A stretch of 64,000 nt of DNA from Owenia fusiformis. Lineage: Eukaryota > Annelida > Polychaeta > Sabellida > Oweniidae. Below the pieces are notes generated by a model that ran no database searches, was not told the DNA's origin, and worked only from the letters and a program-made list of their open reading frames with translations. Both the position numbers and the translations under genes were made by a program. Location of the stretch: the NCBI GenBank assembly GCA_903813345.2, contig CAIIXF020000008.1, positions 17,904,822-17,968,821 on the forward strand, in the 5' to 3' direction. Below, piece after piece: positions 1 through 12,700 of this stretch; the stretch's first letter is position 1; each line of letters starts with the position of its first letter.

Positions 1-191
1 AACTTTTTGTCCATTTTATAAGCATCATATATAACTTATATATAAATACATTTATAAGTTTATGCAGACTACATATTCACATTTAGACAAATAATATACA
101 TATATATCACAATAAACACAAAATTCATTATCACACACATTTTTAACATTGACTATAATTTGTTTAATACTATTTCAATAACTAATACACA
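1..191. other. AT-rich flank, no gene seen
   Basis: AT-rich sequence without a usable reading frame or an obvious repeat unit. It precedes the first transposon-like element. Confidence 0.4.
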
Positions 192-682
192 CAGTAAAAC
201 CTGTATCAAGTGAACACCATTGGCGCGAGCCTCATGTAGTACTTTCTATCTTGAATTTAACTCACGCCATTGCTTAAGGAAAAAGGCCGAGATTCTATGA
301 TATGTGGCGCAATATATGACCGAAAATATTATTCTGTTCCATGCCAAAAAAAAACAAAATCGCGTAGAGATTAAGGTCTTTCGCAATTGACAGAACAAAA
401 TCTGAGATCATATATTTGCCATAAATCATAGAATCAAGGTCTTTGTAACGATTCTATTTATGATTAATGAACAATATAATAAACAAACCAGAAAAACAAC
501 TTCTTGCAATTATGAAATTTAGCGGTCATACATGCTTGAATATAGACCAGTAAATCAATTGTTCTAGTTATTGTGACGTCACGTATCGAATTAGAATTTA
601 ATCTATAACATATACTGGCCAATCTAAAATTGAAAAATTCAAACCCATTAAAGAGGTGTTCACTAAAACAGGTTTTACTTTG
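192..682. mobile_element. Decayed pogo/Tigger-like miniature element
   Basis: The left end starts CAGTAAAACCTG and runs into AAGTGAACACC. The right end reads GGTGTTCACTAAAACAGG then TTTTAC, its inverted complement, but the last bases are mutated so the TA target duplication is not clear on either side. CAGT-ended inverted repeats with TA duplications are typical of pogo/Tigger elements (family knowledge). Intact relatives lie at 11471-11653 and 50319-50498. There is no transposase frame inside. The 81-codon open frame overlapping the right part extends into the neighbouring tandem repeats and is not credible as a gene. Confidence 0.5.
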
Positions 683-699
683 CCATATTTAATACTGTG

Positions 700-3600
700 A
701 CTAAAATGGAAAAACATCCTAGGCGATGACAACTTTAAAAATTCTGCTAATGAAGAACAAACATACAAACATGGCATGTCTAATCTCATTAAAAATGTAA
801 CAACAAATTGATAGGAATGTAAATTCAAAATTATCTTAATCACTTTATGACTTTTAAGTACAAATAAAAATGTACTTCATAGATTGTGAATTGGCCAAAA
901 GAAAAAATGAAACAACAAAATGATAGGAATGCAAATTCAAAATTATCTAAATTACTTTATGACTTTTAAGTACAAATAAAAATGTACTTCATAGATTGTG
1001 AATTGGCCAAAAGAACTTTACACTGCTATACAATGGAATGACTTAGAAGAAGGATGCTTGATATCAGGCATTGAATTCATACAAATCATAAAGATAAATT
1101 TTGTGACTGGAACTTGTGTGACTGGAATTTTAGAGCTCCTGAAAAATCATATATCGCCTCATTGACACTTTATAAATGGCACAGCTTTGGAATGACACCG
1201 GGATGGAATGACACCACTATAGAATGACACCACTATTGAATAATAAAATAATTAGAATTGGGCCTCCGTCATTAGAACTTTATGAATGACACTTGACTAG
1301 TATGGTATGACGCCTCTATTGACTTACATCAGTATGAAATGTGGATTATTAAATCTTAAACAGATTAAAATTGGACCCAAGTTATGACTTCATGTGTAAC
1401 AATGGTAATGACTTTAAGAATATCACACATCCTAGGCGATGACAACATTAACAATTCTGCTAATGAAGAACAAACATACAAACATGGCATGTCTAATCTC
1501 ATTAAAAATGTAACAACAAAAAAATGATAGGAATGTGAATTCAAAATTATCTAAATCACTTTATGACTTTTAAGTACAAATAAAAATGTACTTCATAGAT
1601 TGTGAATTGGCCAAAAGAACTATACACTGCTATACAATGGAATGACTTAGAAGAAGGATGCTTGATAGCAGGCATTGAATTCATACAAATCATAAAGATA
1701 AATTTTGTGACTGGAAATTTTGTGACTGGAATTTTAGAGCTCCTGAAAATCATATATTGCCTCATTGACACTTTATAAATGGCACAACTTTGGAATGACA
1801 CCGGGATGGAATGACACCACTATAGAATGACACCACTATTGAATAATAGCAGTATGAAATGGGGATTCTTAAATCTTAATATAAATAATTAGAATTGGGC
1901 TTCTGTCATTAGAATTTTATGAATAACACTTGACTAGTATGGTATGACACCTCTATTGACTGACATCAATATGGAATGTGGAATGTGGACTATTAAATCT
2001 TAAACAGATTAAAATTGGACCCAAGTTATGACTTCATGTGTAACAATGGTAATGACTTCAAGAATATCACACATCCTAGGTGATGACAACATTAACAATT
2101 CTGCTAATGAAGAACAAACATACAAACATGGCATGTCTAATCTCATTAAAAATGTAACAACAAAATGATAGGAATGCAAATTCAAAATTATCTAAATCAC
2201 TTTATGACTTCTAAGTACAAACAAAAATGTACTTCATAGATTGTGAATTGGCCAAAAGAAAAAATGAAACAACAAAATGATAGGAATGCAAATTCAAAAT
2301 TATCTAAATCACTTTATGACTTTTAACTACAAATGAAAATGTACTTCATAGATTGTGAATTGGCCAAAATAAAAATGAAACAACAAAATGATAGGAATGC
2401 AAATTCAAAATTATCTAAATCACTTTATGACTTTTACGTACAAATAAAAATGTACTTCATAGATTGCGAATTGGCCAAAAGAACTTCACACTGCTATACA
2501 ATGGAATGACTTAGAAGAAGGATGCTTGATATCAGGCATAGAATTCATACAAATCATAAAGATAAATTTTGTGACTGGAAATTTTGTGACTGGAATTTTA
2601 GAGCTCCCGAAAAATCATATATCACCTCATTGACACTTTATAAATGGCACAACTTTGGAATGACACCGGGATGGAATGACACCACTATAGAATGACACCA
2701 CTATTGAATAATAAAATAATTAGAATTGGGCCTCCGTCATTAGAACTTTATGAATGACACTTGACTAGTATGGTATGACGCCTCTATTGACTTACATCAG
2801 TATGAAATGTGGATTATTAAATCTTAAACAGATTAAAATTGGACCCAAGTTATGACTTCATGTGTAACAATGGTAATGACTTTAAGAATATCACACATCC
2901 TAGGCGATGACAACATTAACAATTCTGCTAATGAAGAACAAACATACAAACATGGCATGTCTAATCTCATTAAAAAGGTAACAACAAATTGATAGGAATG
3001 TAAATTCAAAATTATCTTAATCACTTTATGACTTTTAACTACAAATAAAAATGTACTTCATAGATTGTGAATTGGCCAAAAGAAAAAATGAAACAACAAA
3101 ATGATAGGAATGCAAATTCAAAATTATCTAAATCACTTTATGACTTTTAAGTACAAATAAAAATGTACTTCATAGATTGTGAATTGGCCAAAAGAAAAAA
3201 TGAAACAACAAAATGATAGGAATGCAAATTCAAAATTATCTAAATCACTTTATGACTTTTAAGTACAAATAAAAATGTACTTCATAGATTGTGAATTGGC
3301 CAAAGAAAAAATGAAACAACAAAATGATAGGAATGCAAATTCAAAATTATCTAAATCACTTTATGACTTTTAAGTACAAATAAAAATGTACTTCATAGAT
3401 TGTGAATTGGCCAAAAGAAAAAATGAAACAACAAAATGATAGGAATGCAAATTCAAAATTATCTAAATCACTTTATGACTTTTAAGTACAAATAAAAATG
3501 TACTTCATAGATTGTGAATTGGCCAAAAGAACTATACACTGCTATACAATGGAATGACTTAGAAGAAGGATGCTTGATATCAGGCATTGAATTCATACAA

Positions 3601-5600
3601 ATCATAAAGATAAATTTTGTGACTGGAACTTGTGTGACTGGAATTTTAGAGCTCCTGAAAAATCATATATCGCCTCATTGACACTTTATAAATGGCACAA
3701 CTTTGGAATGACACCGGGATGGAATGACACCACTATAGAATGACACCACTATTGAATAATAAAATAATTAGAATTGGGCCTCCGTCATTAGAACTTTATG
3801 AATGACACTTGACTAGTATGGTATGACGCCTCTATTGACTTACATCAGTATGAAATGTGGATTATTAAATCTTAAACAGATTAAAATTGGACCCAAGTTA
3901 TGACTTCATGTGTAACGATGGTAATGACTTTAAGAATATCACACATCCTAGGCGATGACAACATTAACAATTCTGCTAATGAAGAACAAATATACAAACA
4001 TGGCATGTCTAATCTTATTAAAAATGTAACAACAAAATGATAGGAATGTCAATTCAAAATGATCTAAATCACTTTATGACTTTTAAGTACAAATAAAAAT
4101 GTACTTCATAGATTGTGAATTGGCCAAAAGAAAAAATGAACCAACAAAATGATAGCAATGTAAATAAAAAATTATCTAAATCACTTTATGACTTTTAAGT
4201 ACAAATAAAAATGTACTTCATAGATTGTGAATTGGCCAAAAGAACTTTACACTGCTATACAATGGAATGACTTAGAAGAAGGATGCTTGATATCAGGCAT
4301 AGAATTCATACAAATCATAAAGATAAATTTTGTGACTGGAAATTTTGTGACTGGAATTTTAGAGCTTCCGAAAAATCATATATCACCTCATTGACACTTT
4401 ATAAATGGCACAATTTTGGAATGACACCGGGATGGAATGACACCACTACAGAATGACACCACTATTGAATAATAGCAGTATGTAATGGGGGTTCTTAAAT
4501 CTTAATATAAATAATTAAAACTGGGCCTCGGTCATTAGAATTTTATGAATGACACTTGACTAGTATGGTATGACACCTCTATTGACTGACATCAGTATGG
4601 AATGTGGAATGTGGATTATTAAATCTTAAACAGATTAAAATTGGACCCAAGTTATGACTTCATGTGTAACAATGGTAATGACTTTAAGAATATCACACAT
4701 CCTAGGCGATGACAACATTAACAATTCTGCTAATGAAGAACAAACATACAAACATGGCATGTCTAATCTCATTAGAAATGTAACAACAAAATGATAGGAA
4801 TGTAAATTCAAAATTATCTAAATCACTTTATGACTTTTAAGTAAAAATAAAAATGTACTTCAAAGATTGTGAATTTGCCAAAAAATGTAACAAAATGATA
4901 GGAATGTAAATTCAAAATGATCTAAATCACTTTATGACTTTTAAGTACAAATAAAAATGTACTTCAAAGATTGTGAATTGGCCAAAAGAAAAAATGTAAC
5001 ATTAAATTGATAGGAATGTAAATTCAAAATTATCTAAATCACTTTATGACTTTTAAGTACAAATAAAAAATGTACTTCATAGATTGTGAATTGGCCAAAA
5101 GAACTATACACTGCTATACAATGGAATGACTTAGAAGAAGGATGCTTGATATCAGGCATAGAATTCATACAAATCATAAAGATAAATTTTGTGACTGGAA
5201 ATTTTGTGACTGGAATTTTAGAGCTCCCGAAAAATCATATATTGCCTCATTGACACTTTATAAATGGCACAACTTTGGAATGACACCGGGATGGAATGAC
5301 ACCACTATGAAATGACACCACTTTTGAATAATAGCAGTACGTAATCGGGATTCTCAAATCTTAATATAAATAATTAGAATTGGGCCTCCTTCATTAGAAT
5401 TTTATCAATGACAAACTGTTGAATTTGAATGACACTTGACTAGTATGGTATGACACCTCTATTGACTGACATCAGTATGGAATGTGAAATGAGGATTATT
5501 AAATCTTAAACAGATTAAAATTGGACCCAAGTTATGACTTCATGTGTAGCAATGGTAATGACTTAAAGAATATCACACATCATTATGGCTTTATCAATGG
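700..5600. repeat. Higher-order tandem repeat, units of ~640-1050 bp
   Basis: A block starting CACATCCTAGGCGATGAC recurs near 715, 1427, 2071, 2893, 3943 and 4697, with a last diverged copy near 5575. Each unit holds a fixed part (TGCTTGATATCAGGC, AATGACACCGGGATGG, GACTAGTATGGTATGAC and so on) plus one to five copies of a 112-bp subunit. Spacings of about 641, 824, 1052 and 751 bp fit a constant core plus whole subunits, with a roughly 40-bp optional segment near the AATAATAGCAG site. It is non-coding; open frames inside it are shared between copies and have no protein character. Confidence 0.9.
3090..3530. repeat. 112-bp tandem subunit array inside the larger repeat
   Basis: ATGATAGGAATGCAAATTC recurs at 3101, 3213, 3324 and 3436, so the unit is 112 bp with one 1-bp deletion. 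Shorter runs of the same subunit lie near 805-1010, 2165-2470, 3000-3090, 4035-4220 and 4790-5090. Copies are nearly identical here, pointing to recent expansion or homogenisation. Confidence 0.9.
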
Positions 5601-6360
5601 CAACTTTGGAATGACATTAGTTAAGTATGACACCTCTATTAAATGACACCAGTATAAAATATGGTTACTTAAATCTGAAACAGATATAGACCCAGTAATG
5701 ATTGTGCAAAATTGGTACTGGCTTTAAGGCTTTAATTATCAATGGCAAACCTTAAATGACATTATTATGGTATGACACCTCTATTAAATGACACCAGAAT
5801 GGAATATGGTTACTTAAATCTGAAACAGATATAGATCCAGTGATGATTGTGCAAAATGGGTACTGGCTTTAGGACTTTAATTATTGATGGCAAACCTTAA
5901 AATGACACTTTTATGGTAAGACATCTCTATTAATTGATGCCAGAATGGAATATGGTTACTTAAAACAGATATGGACCCAAGTAATGATTTCATGTGCTAA
6001 ACCGGTACTTGCAGTAAGACTAAATAATAACATAATAAAGACTTTAATTATGGCAAACTATAAAATGACACTATTATGGTATGACACCTCTATTAAATGA
6101 AACCAGTATGGAATGTCACCAGTATGGAATATGGTTACTTAAATCTGAAACAGATATGAACCTAGTAACGATTGCATGTGCAAAACGGGTATATAATATT
6201 TCATAGACTTTAGTGATCAATGGCAACCTTTAAAATGACACTATTATGGACTGCCACCTCTATTGAATGGCACCAGTATGGAATGACACCAATTTGGAAT
6301 GACACCAGTACTGTATGGTATGACACAAGTTTGTAATGTTGATACCGAAATCTCAGTAAA
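5600..6360. repeat. Older, diverged ~146-bp tandem repeats
   Basis: The phrase GGTTACTTAAATCTGAAACAG recurs near 5663, 5808, 5954 and 6133, with AATGACACCAGTATGG between copies. The units look like an older, decayed relative of the array to the left, sharing the TATGACACCTCTATT and AATGACACC words. Confidence 0.75.
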
Positions 6361-6594
6361 ACAGATTAAATTTGGAATGTTACTTTTAAATAATTTCACA
6401 AATAATCTCAAAAAGTTAAAAAAAAAAAGTTTGAAATAGCAATGAAAAGCAACAATAGAATCTCCGAAGTGCCTTTCAGTAAAACAACTGAGAAGAACAC
6501 TTATTCACACTTTCAGTAAAGCCTGACACTGATAAATATCAAAAGTGACACTTGATTGAACTTGCTTCAAACAACAGAAAAAAAATCGGGCACA

Positions 6595-6600
6595 TTTATT
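6595..6600 (-). promoter_or_regulatory. Candidate CAMKMT polyadenylation signal
   Basis: TTTATT on the plus strand gives AATAAA on the minus strand, about 115 bases after the CAMKMT stop codon. The position is plausible for a short 3' UTR. No transcript evidence is available. Confidence 0.45.
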
Positions 6601-6714
6601 GACATGATTTGCCATTGGCTTGAAGCTTGGCAGTTATGCCTGACACTTTAAAGCATAAACCTGATTATATTTCCAAAGTTGGAAAATAATTTCACTTTTG
6701 AAGATGTGTATATT

Positions 6715-6798
6715 TCAGAGCTCTTCTTTTTTGATGAGGTGTAACATGACAGGATAGTGAAGGTTCTCGTCGTATATCTCTTCTCCTTTAGACTTGTA
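6715..6798 (-). CDS. CAMKMT: CAMKMT exon 10 and stop (aa 381-407)
   Basis: A pyrimidine-rich acceptor (TTCTTTCCTTTCAG) is followed by [20 protein letters not shown] and ends KKEEL then [12 protein letters not shown] matches the vertebrate C-terminal IYEENLHYP. Confidence 0.94.
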   Translation of the reverse strand, partial: YKSKGEEIYDENLHYPVMLHLIKKEEL

Positions 6799-9700
6799 CT
6801 GAAAGGAAAGAATGAAGTATGTTACTAATATTTTAAAACTGGTGGTTAAAATTGTGGTAATATGTAGTTTATTCAGATTCATATGGTACTGGCCATTGAA
6901 GTTAAAGATCTATAAACATATTTCATACTTAACTTTATCATTTATAATGGTTTTTTTAATGAGTACATGTGTGGTTCAAGTACATGATTGATCTATTAGT
7001 ACATGCTTGATCTGGGGACATGTTTAGTATGAAATACATTGTTCGACTGTAGAACAAGCTCATGTTTGATCTGAGTATATATCTGATCTAAGACATGTTT
7101 TATCTGTCAGTGAGTTCATGTTTGATCTAAGTATATGTATGATGTGAAATACATGTTTGAGCTAAGAACTGTACATGTTTGATCTAAGTAAACATTTGAT
7201 CCGAGTACATGATTGATCTATTAGTACATGCTTGATCTTGGGTCATATTTAGTATGAAATACATTGTTCGACTGTAGAACAAGCTCATGTTTGATCTGAG
7301 TATATATCTGATCTAAGACATGTTTTATCTGTCAGTGAGTTCATGTTTGATCTAAGTATATGTATGATGTGAAATACATGTTTGAGCTAAGAACTGTACA
7401 TGTTTGATCTAAGTAAACATTTGATCCGAGTACATGATTGATCTATTAGTACATGCTTGATCTTGGGTCATGTTTAGTATGAAATACATTGTTCGACTGT
7501 AGAACAAGCTCATGTTTGATCTGAGTATATATCTGATCTAAGACATGTTTTATCTGTCAGTGAGTTCATGTTTGATCTAAGTATATGTATGATGTGAAAT
7601 ACATGTTTGAGCTAAGAACTGTACATGTTTGATCTAAGTATATGTATGATGTGAAATACATGTTTGAGCTAAGAACTGTACATGTTTGATCTAAGTATAT
7701 GTATGATGTGAAATACATGTTTGAGCTAAGAACTGTACATGTTTGATCTAAGTAGTGCTTTGCCACACAATGCTTCTCACCCTCTGATGAAGTTTCCAGA
7801 CTGTATCATCATAATTCTCAGTACGTGTCATAGTGAATTTGTCCTTACATAAATCCATAAAACTCTGGAATGTTGCACCACGTGTTGGAGCAAACATTAT
7901 GGCTTCTCCCTGGAAAAATGATAAAACTATGATGTCATGTCCAGAAAAAGTTTTTGTCTGAATATTAAACAAGAAGGTACCTGCAACTGCAAAAATCTTT
8001 TGTGATATTTGATTTACATACTGTATACTCATTTATAAATATTTATATCTGAGGAATATTTGTTTATGACAATATCCAGGCTTGTCAAATGGGGGAGGTG
8101 GTTGGGTGTAGTCACATCCCCTTTAGAAATCTGAAACAAGGCACAGGACGTGAACGAGATCACACCATCAAATAGGCAGACACTATGAACCAGGAAAACT
8201 GTTCTCCTATTATGTTTACAAATTTCAAGAACAAGAAAACAAAATGGCCGCCCAAAGTTAATCAGCTCTAGTACTTGATATCCTCTATCATTTGTGTAAA
8301 TTTGAAGGAAATCCGATGAGCGGTTTTCCTGAAATGGCGATGACAAGATTTTTCGAAAAACCTTCAAAATGGCCACCAGAAAACAGGATGGCCGCCCAAA
8401 AGTTAATCAGCTCTAGTACTTGATATCCTCTATCATGTGTGTAAATTTGAAGGAAATCCGATGAGCGGATTTTCTGAAATGGTGATGACAAGATTTTTCG
8501 AAAAATCTTCAAAATGGCTGCCAGAAAACAAGATGGCCGCCCAAAAGTTAATCAGCTCTAGTACTTGATATCCTCTATCATTTGTGTAAATTTGAAGGAA
8601 ATCCAATGAGCGGTTTTCCTGAAATGGCGATGACAAGATTTTTCGAAAAACCTTCAAAATGGCCGCCAGAAAACAAAATGGCCACCCAAAAGTTAATCAG
8701 CTCTAGTACTTTATATGCTCTATCATCTCTCTGAATTTGGAGAAAATCTGATGAGCAGTTTTCCTTAAACGGCGATGACAAAAAGCGGGACGATCACGAT
8801 CACGATCACGACCACGACCACGATCACGACCACGACCAGTATGACGACTATATCCGACCGATGGTGTGATAAAAATCATCTGAGCAAATAAATCATATTC
8901 CAGCGATCAGTTCTTTCTTCATGCTCATATATTTTGGGAAATAAAAATAAGCTCTGGAGTTCTAACCTACTGTAGATACCCTTACCGTTTTAATTTGACG
9001 GATTAAAAAAATCCGCCAAATTAAAAATCCGCCAATTTTCAGATCTATTTTGGAAAATCCCTAGAGAATTTGTAATTTGCAATTATTTCACTTGTGTAAG
9101 TATTCCTATTTGGATGTAAGTGCTATACAGAACAGAACACATGAATCTGAAGTGTTTATTTCCAGATCTATGATAAAACTTATGCTCAGTCCTGACTCCG
9201 CCACTATTTGAAATTGAGCAAGTCCACCAAATTAAGTAGCATCAAATTCAGTGTATCTACAGTATTTGTTGTTCTTGTATATTGATCAACTTATTCATAT
9301 ACTTCAACTTACCTTTGGTTTTAAACAGCTGTATATGGTATGGACTAGATCTTCTCTGTATTCATCGAAAAAGAAACTGAAAGATAAAGGTTTAGCTGTA
9401 AACCAACGCACTGTACATCAAGCTGACATTAGACTGTCTTTAGGTATGATAATAAAAATGATTTTAGCATTAACATGTATAAAGTTACATGTAAACACCC
9501 TTTTAGTGATATCATTAAAATGTAAATAGTTGCAAGAAACATTTAATTTCATTTTAGCTTTGACCCCTCCCCCTAAAATTCAATTTGAAAAATAATAAGT
9601 CTGTGTTTTTGTGTTAAGTATACACATATCAAAAATAAAATGTTATAAATGATAGAAATATACTTATTAATTTACTCATTTTGACAGTTTTTCTATTTTG

Positions 9701-12700
9701 CTTTGTTCAAAAAATAAATGTAATAACCTACCAATCTGCACAAATGACATAGTCAAACTTTCCCTCTAAGTCCCCAACACTTTGTCTTCTGTCCCATCTT
9801 AGAATGCTGAAATACATGCAAGAACAATTTTTAAAAAACAAGGCATTAAAAAGCAAACTGTCACCACCTGCCATTTATTACAGCTGTCAGCCATTTCGGA
9901 ACACCAACTGGCGAACACCATTCATAAAAAAGTTGGAGAATTAAGCTAAGAAACAATTTAGCAGAAAGTGGTCGAAATTTGATTCTGACTTTTAATTGCC
10001 TTAATAATATTGTAAAGGACATATGAATGAGAAAAAAGGCGAAACTTTAAGATACTTTCAAAAAGGAATTTGCTTTTTCTTATTTAAACAATTTACCCAA
10101 ATTTACCAGAGTACAAGCAAGAACCTCAACCTCGAGTGCAGGTATTGATGACATACATGTAATTCATAAATCATCTCATTGTCAGTTGAATTCTTATATC
10201 ACAATGGGGTGTTTTCTAATAAATGCTCATATATTGCCCTTTGTGCTATAAAAAAAATTAGTTCAAAACACACAGTTGTACAACGGTTATTTTGACTCAA
10301 ATATAACTGCTTCACTAGATATGTAATATAGAGTTCTACTTCACTAACCTGGAATGTACCTCAGTATCACAAAACTGTTTCACATTTCTAGTAATAATTT
10401 CTTGCACATCTACAAGGTAAAACTTAAAGGTTAAACATAATACCAACATCCATTTACAAGTACATGAAGCTGCATACACAATGTACACATTATATATACA
10501 GGTATGTGTATGTTATATTTGTAAAATGTCAATGAATTACAGAACATCCTAATAATGTTTCATACAATAGAGCTTGATGCTTTTAAATCAACCCTCTAAA
10601 CCACTACTCTTTCAAGCATAATTTTTGGAAACAAAACAGTGAATTGAGCATTGGCTTACTGTCTGCTGATTGTTCATTTCCATCAGTCAAGAGGACTTTA
10701 CTTGCATCTGTTGCTATGGCAACTGCTACTCCAGCTAAACAAGTCATTCCTCCTCCCAATTCACACACAGTTTTTTGACTGTAAGAAATAAGAAATTATC
10801 TCTGAATATGCATATAGGTGGTCAACAGTCAACCTCCGATAACAGGACTTCAAAATCCAGAATATATTCTTACTTTTTACCCCCTGCGATAAGCAGTTAG
10901 CATTTCCCCAATTAAGAACTCGCAATCTGATCAGAAATAATGTATAAGTCATTGCGCATAATAAGATCACATGATTCAGTTTAATCGGGCGCTTCCAAAT
11001 TGGTTATAGCAGGGGGGAAGAAGGAGGTATGGATTCTGGACACCTACTTAGGAGGATGTCAACAGTGAACTATTAAGCATGCCGAGATGCTACAATGTCT
11101 ATGTTCTGAGTAGTCAATTTACTTAGATGCCATACTGTAGCTATCATTAGATTTTTTGGAAATTGATATTCAACAAGCTTGTGTGTGTAATGAGGGGGCT
11201 TCACATGGTGTGTAATGAGGGGGCTTCACATGGTGTAATGAGGGCTTCACATGGTGTGTAATGAGGGGGGCTTCACATGGTGTGTAATGAGGGGGGCTTC
11301 ACATGGTGTGTAATGAGGGGGGCTTCACATGGGCTTGAAGCTAGACTAGTCGTGTACGTATAAGTGTTTTTGAAAAGCAAGAGAATGTTTAAACATGAAT
11401 ACTGCAGTATGTTACAATTTAAGTGATGTCATGCATAATCCAAAATATTTCCCTGTAATTTTACATTATACAGTAAAAGCTGTTTATGTTTATACAGAAG
11501 TCAGTAGAGTATGCGCTGAGGAAGGGTGTCTACTAGAGACAGGTGTTCACTAGAGAGAGGTGTTCACTAGAGACAGGTGTTCACTAGAGAGAGGTGTTCA
11601 CTAGAGAGAGCTGTTCACTAAGAGAGAGCTGTTTACTAAGACAGGTTTTACTGTACTTTTACAGAATAAATCAATAAACGAAAAATTAGCTTGTACTGTA
11701 ATACAATTGAATAAAATAAGATTATTTACCTGAATTTCTCCTTGTGTTTAAGTAGATAATATGTAAGAACCTCTTCAGATGGCCAGACACCTGAAATAAA
11801 TGAACATGTTTAATAATATTCTTACACTCTTACCCTTTAACCATAATCAAGATATATATTTTGATAAAAAGTACTTTGTCTTTCAGCTTCTGTTTTTATA
11901 TTCTTCTTGACAGAAGCCAACATATTTTCAATGGCTCAAATCACACCTAACATGTCTAATTTCTTAAATAGAAAAGGTTCAATCCAAAAACTTTGTTCAG
12001 AGATTTTGTACGCTGCCTATCTAAAACAGTACTGTAAAGCACTTTGAGAAGATGATGCATACTGGCATTGCATTGTTCATACTCATTGATTCTGTTTTGA
12101 TTCCATTTAATAATGCATATTGTATAATAATAGGGGATTTCAGCTTAAATAATCATGCATCCAAAGAACTACTCACAGACATTTCCAGTGTTGTTAAAGC
12201 CCAGTATATCCTCAATATCAGGAGCCTTGGTCAACTGCCTGAAACAACAAAAATAAATTTTATTCATTCTTGTCCCCTGAATTATTTTTCAAACTAATTC
12301 ATTGCATTGGTGCTTAAATTGCATATTTTTAAAGATTCACATCTTTGAGCTTGACCTTTCCTTAGAATTCTTTTTTAACTTTTCAAATTGGTTAGTTTAA
12401 ATTAATTTCAGGTTAAACAAAATCAGAGAATGCTTATTCAATGCAGGAAATAGTCTTGACCATACACATACCTAATATCAAACTGGGACTGCCCTCCAGC
12501 CACAGATGCAGTGTAACGAAACCAGCAAAAGTCTTCTGTTTTAGATTCTGCTGTATTACCACTACTGACATCAGATTCTTTACCATTGGTGTCAGTATCA
12601 GATTCTTTACCATTGGTGTCAGCATCAGATTCTTTACCATTGGTGTCAGCTTCAGATTCTTTACCATTGGTGTCAGCATCAGATTCTTTACCATTGGTGT

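Noticed and set aside
7566-7766. 66-codon frame with 19-residue repeats
   Set aside because: It follows from the 57-bp repeat having a length divisible by three; there is no splice or family support.
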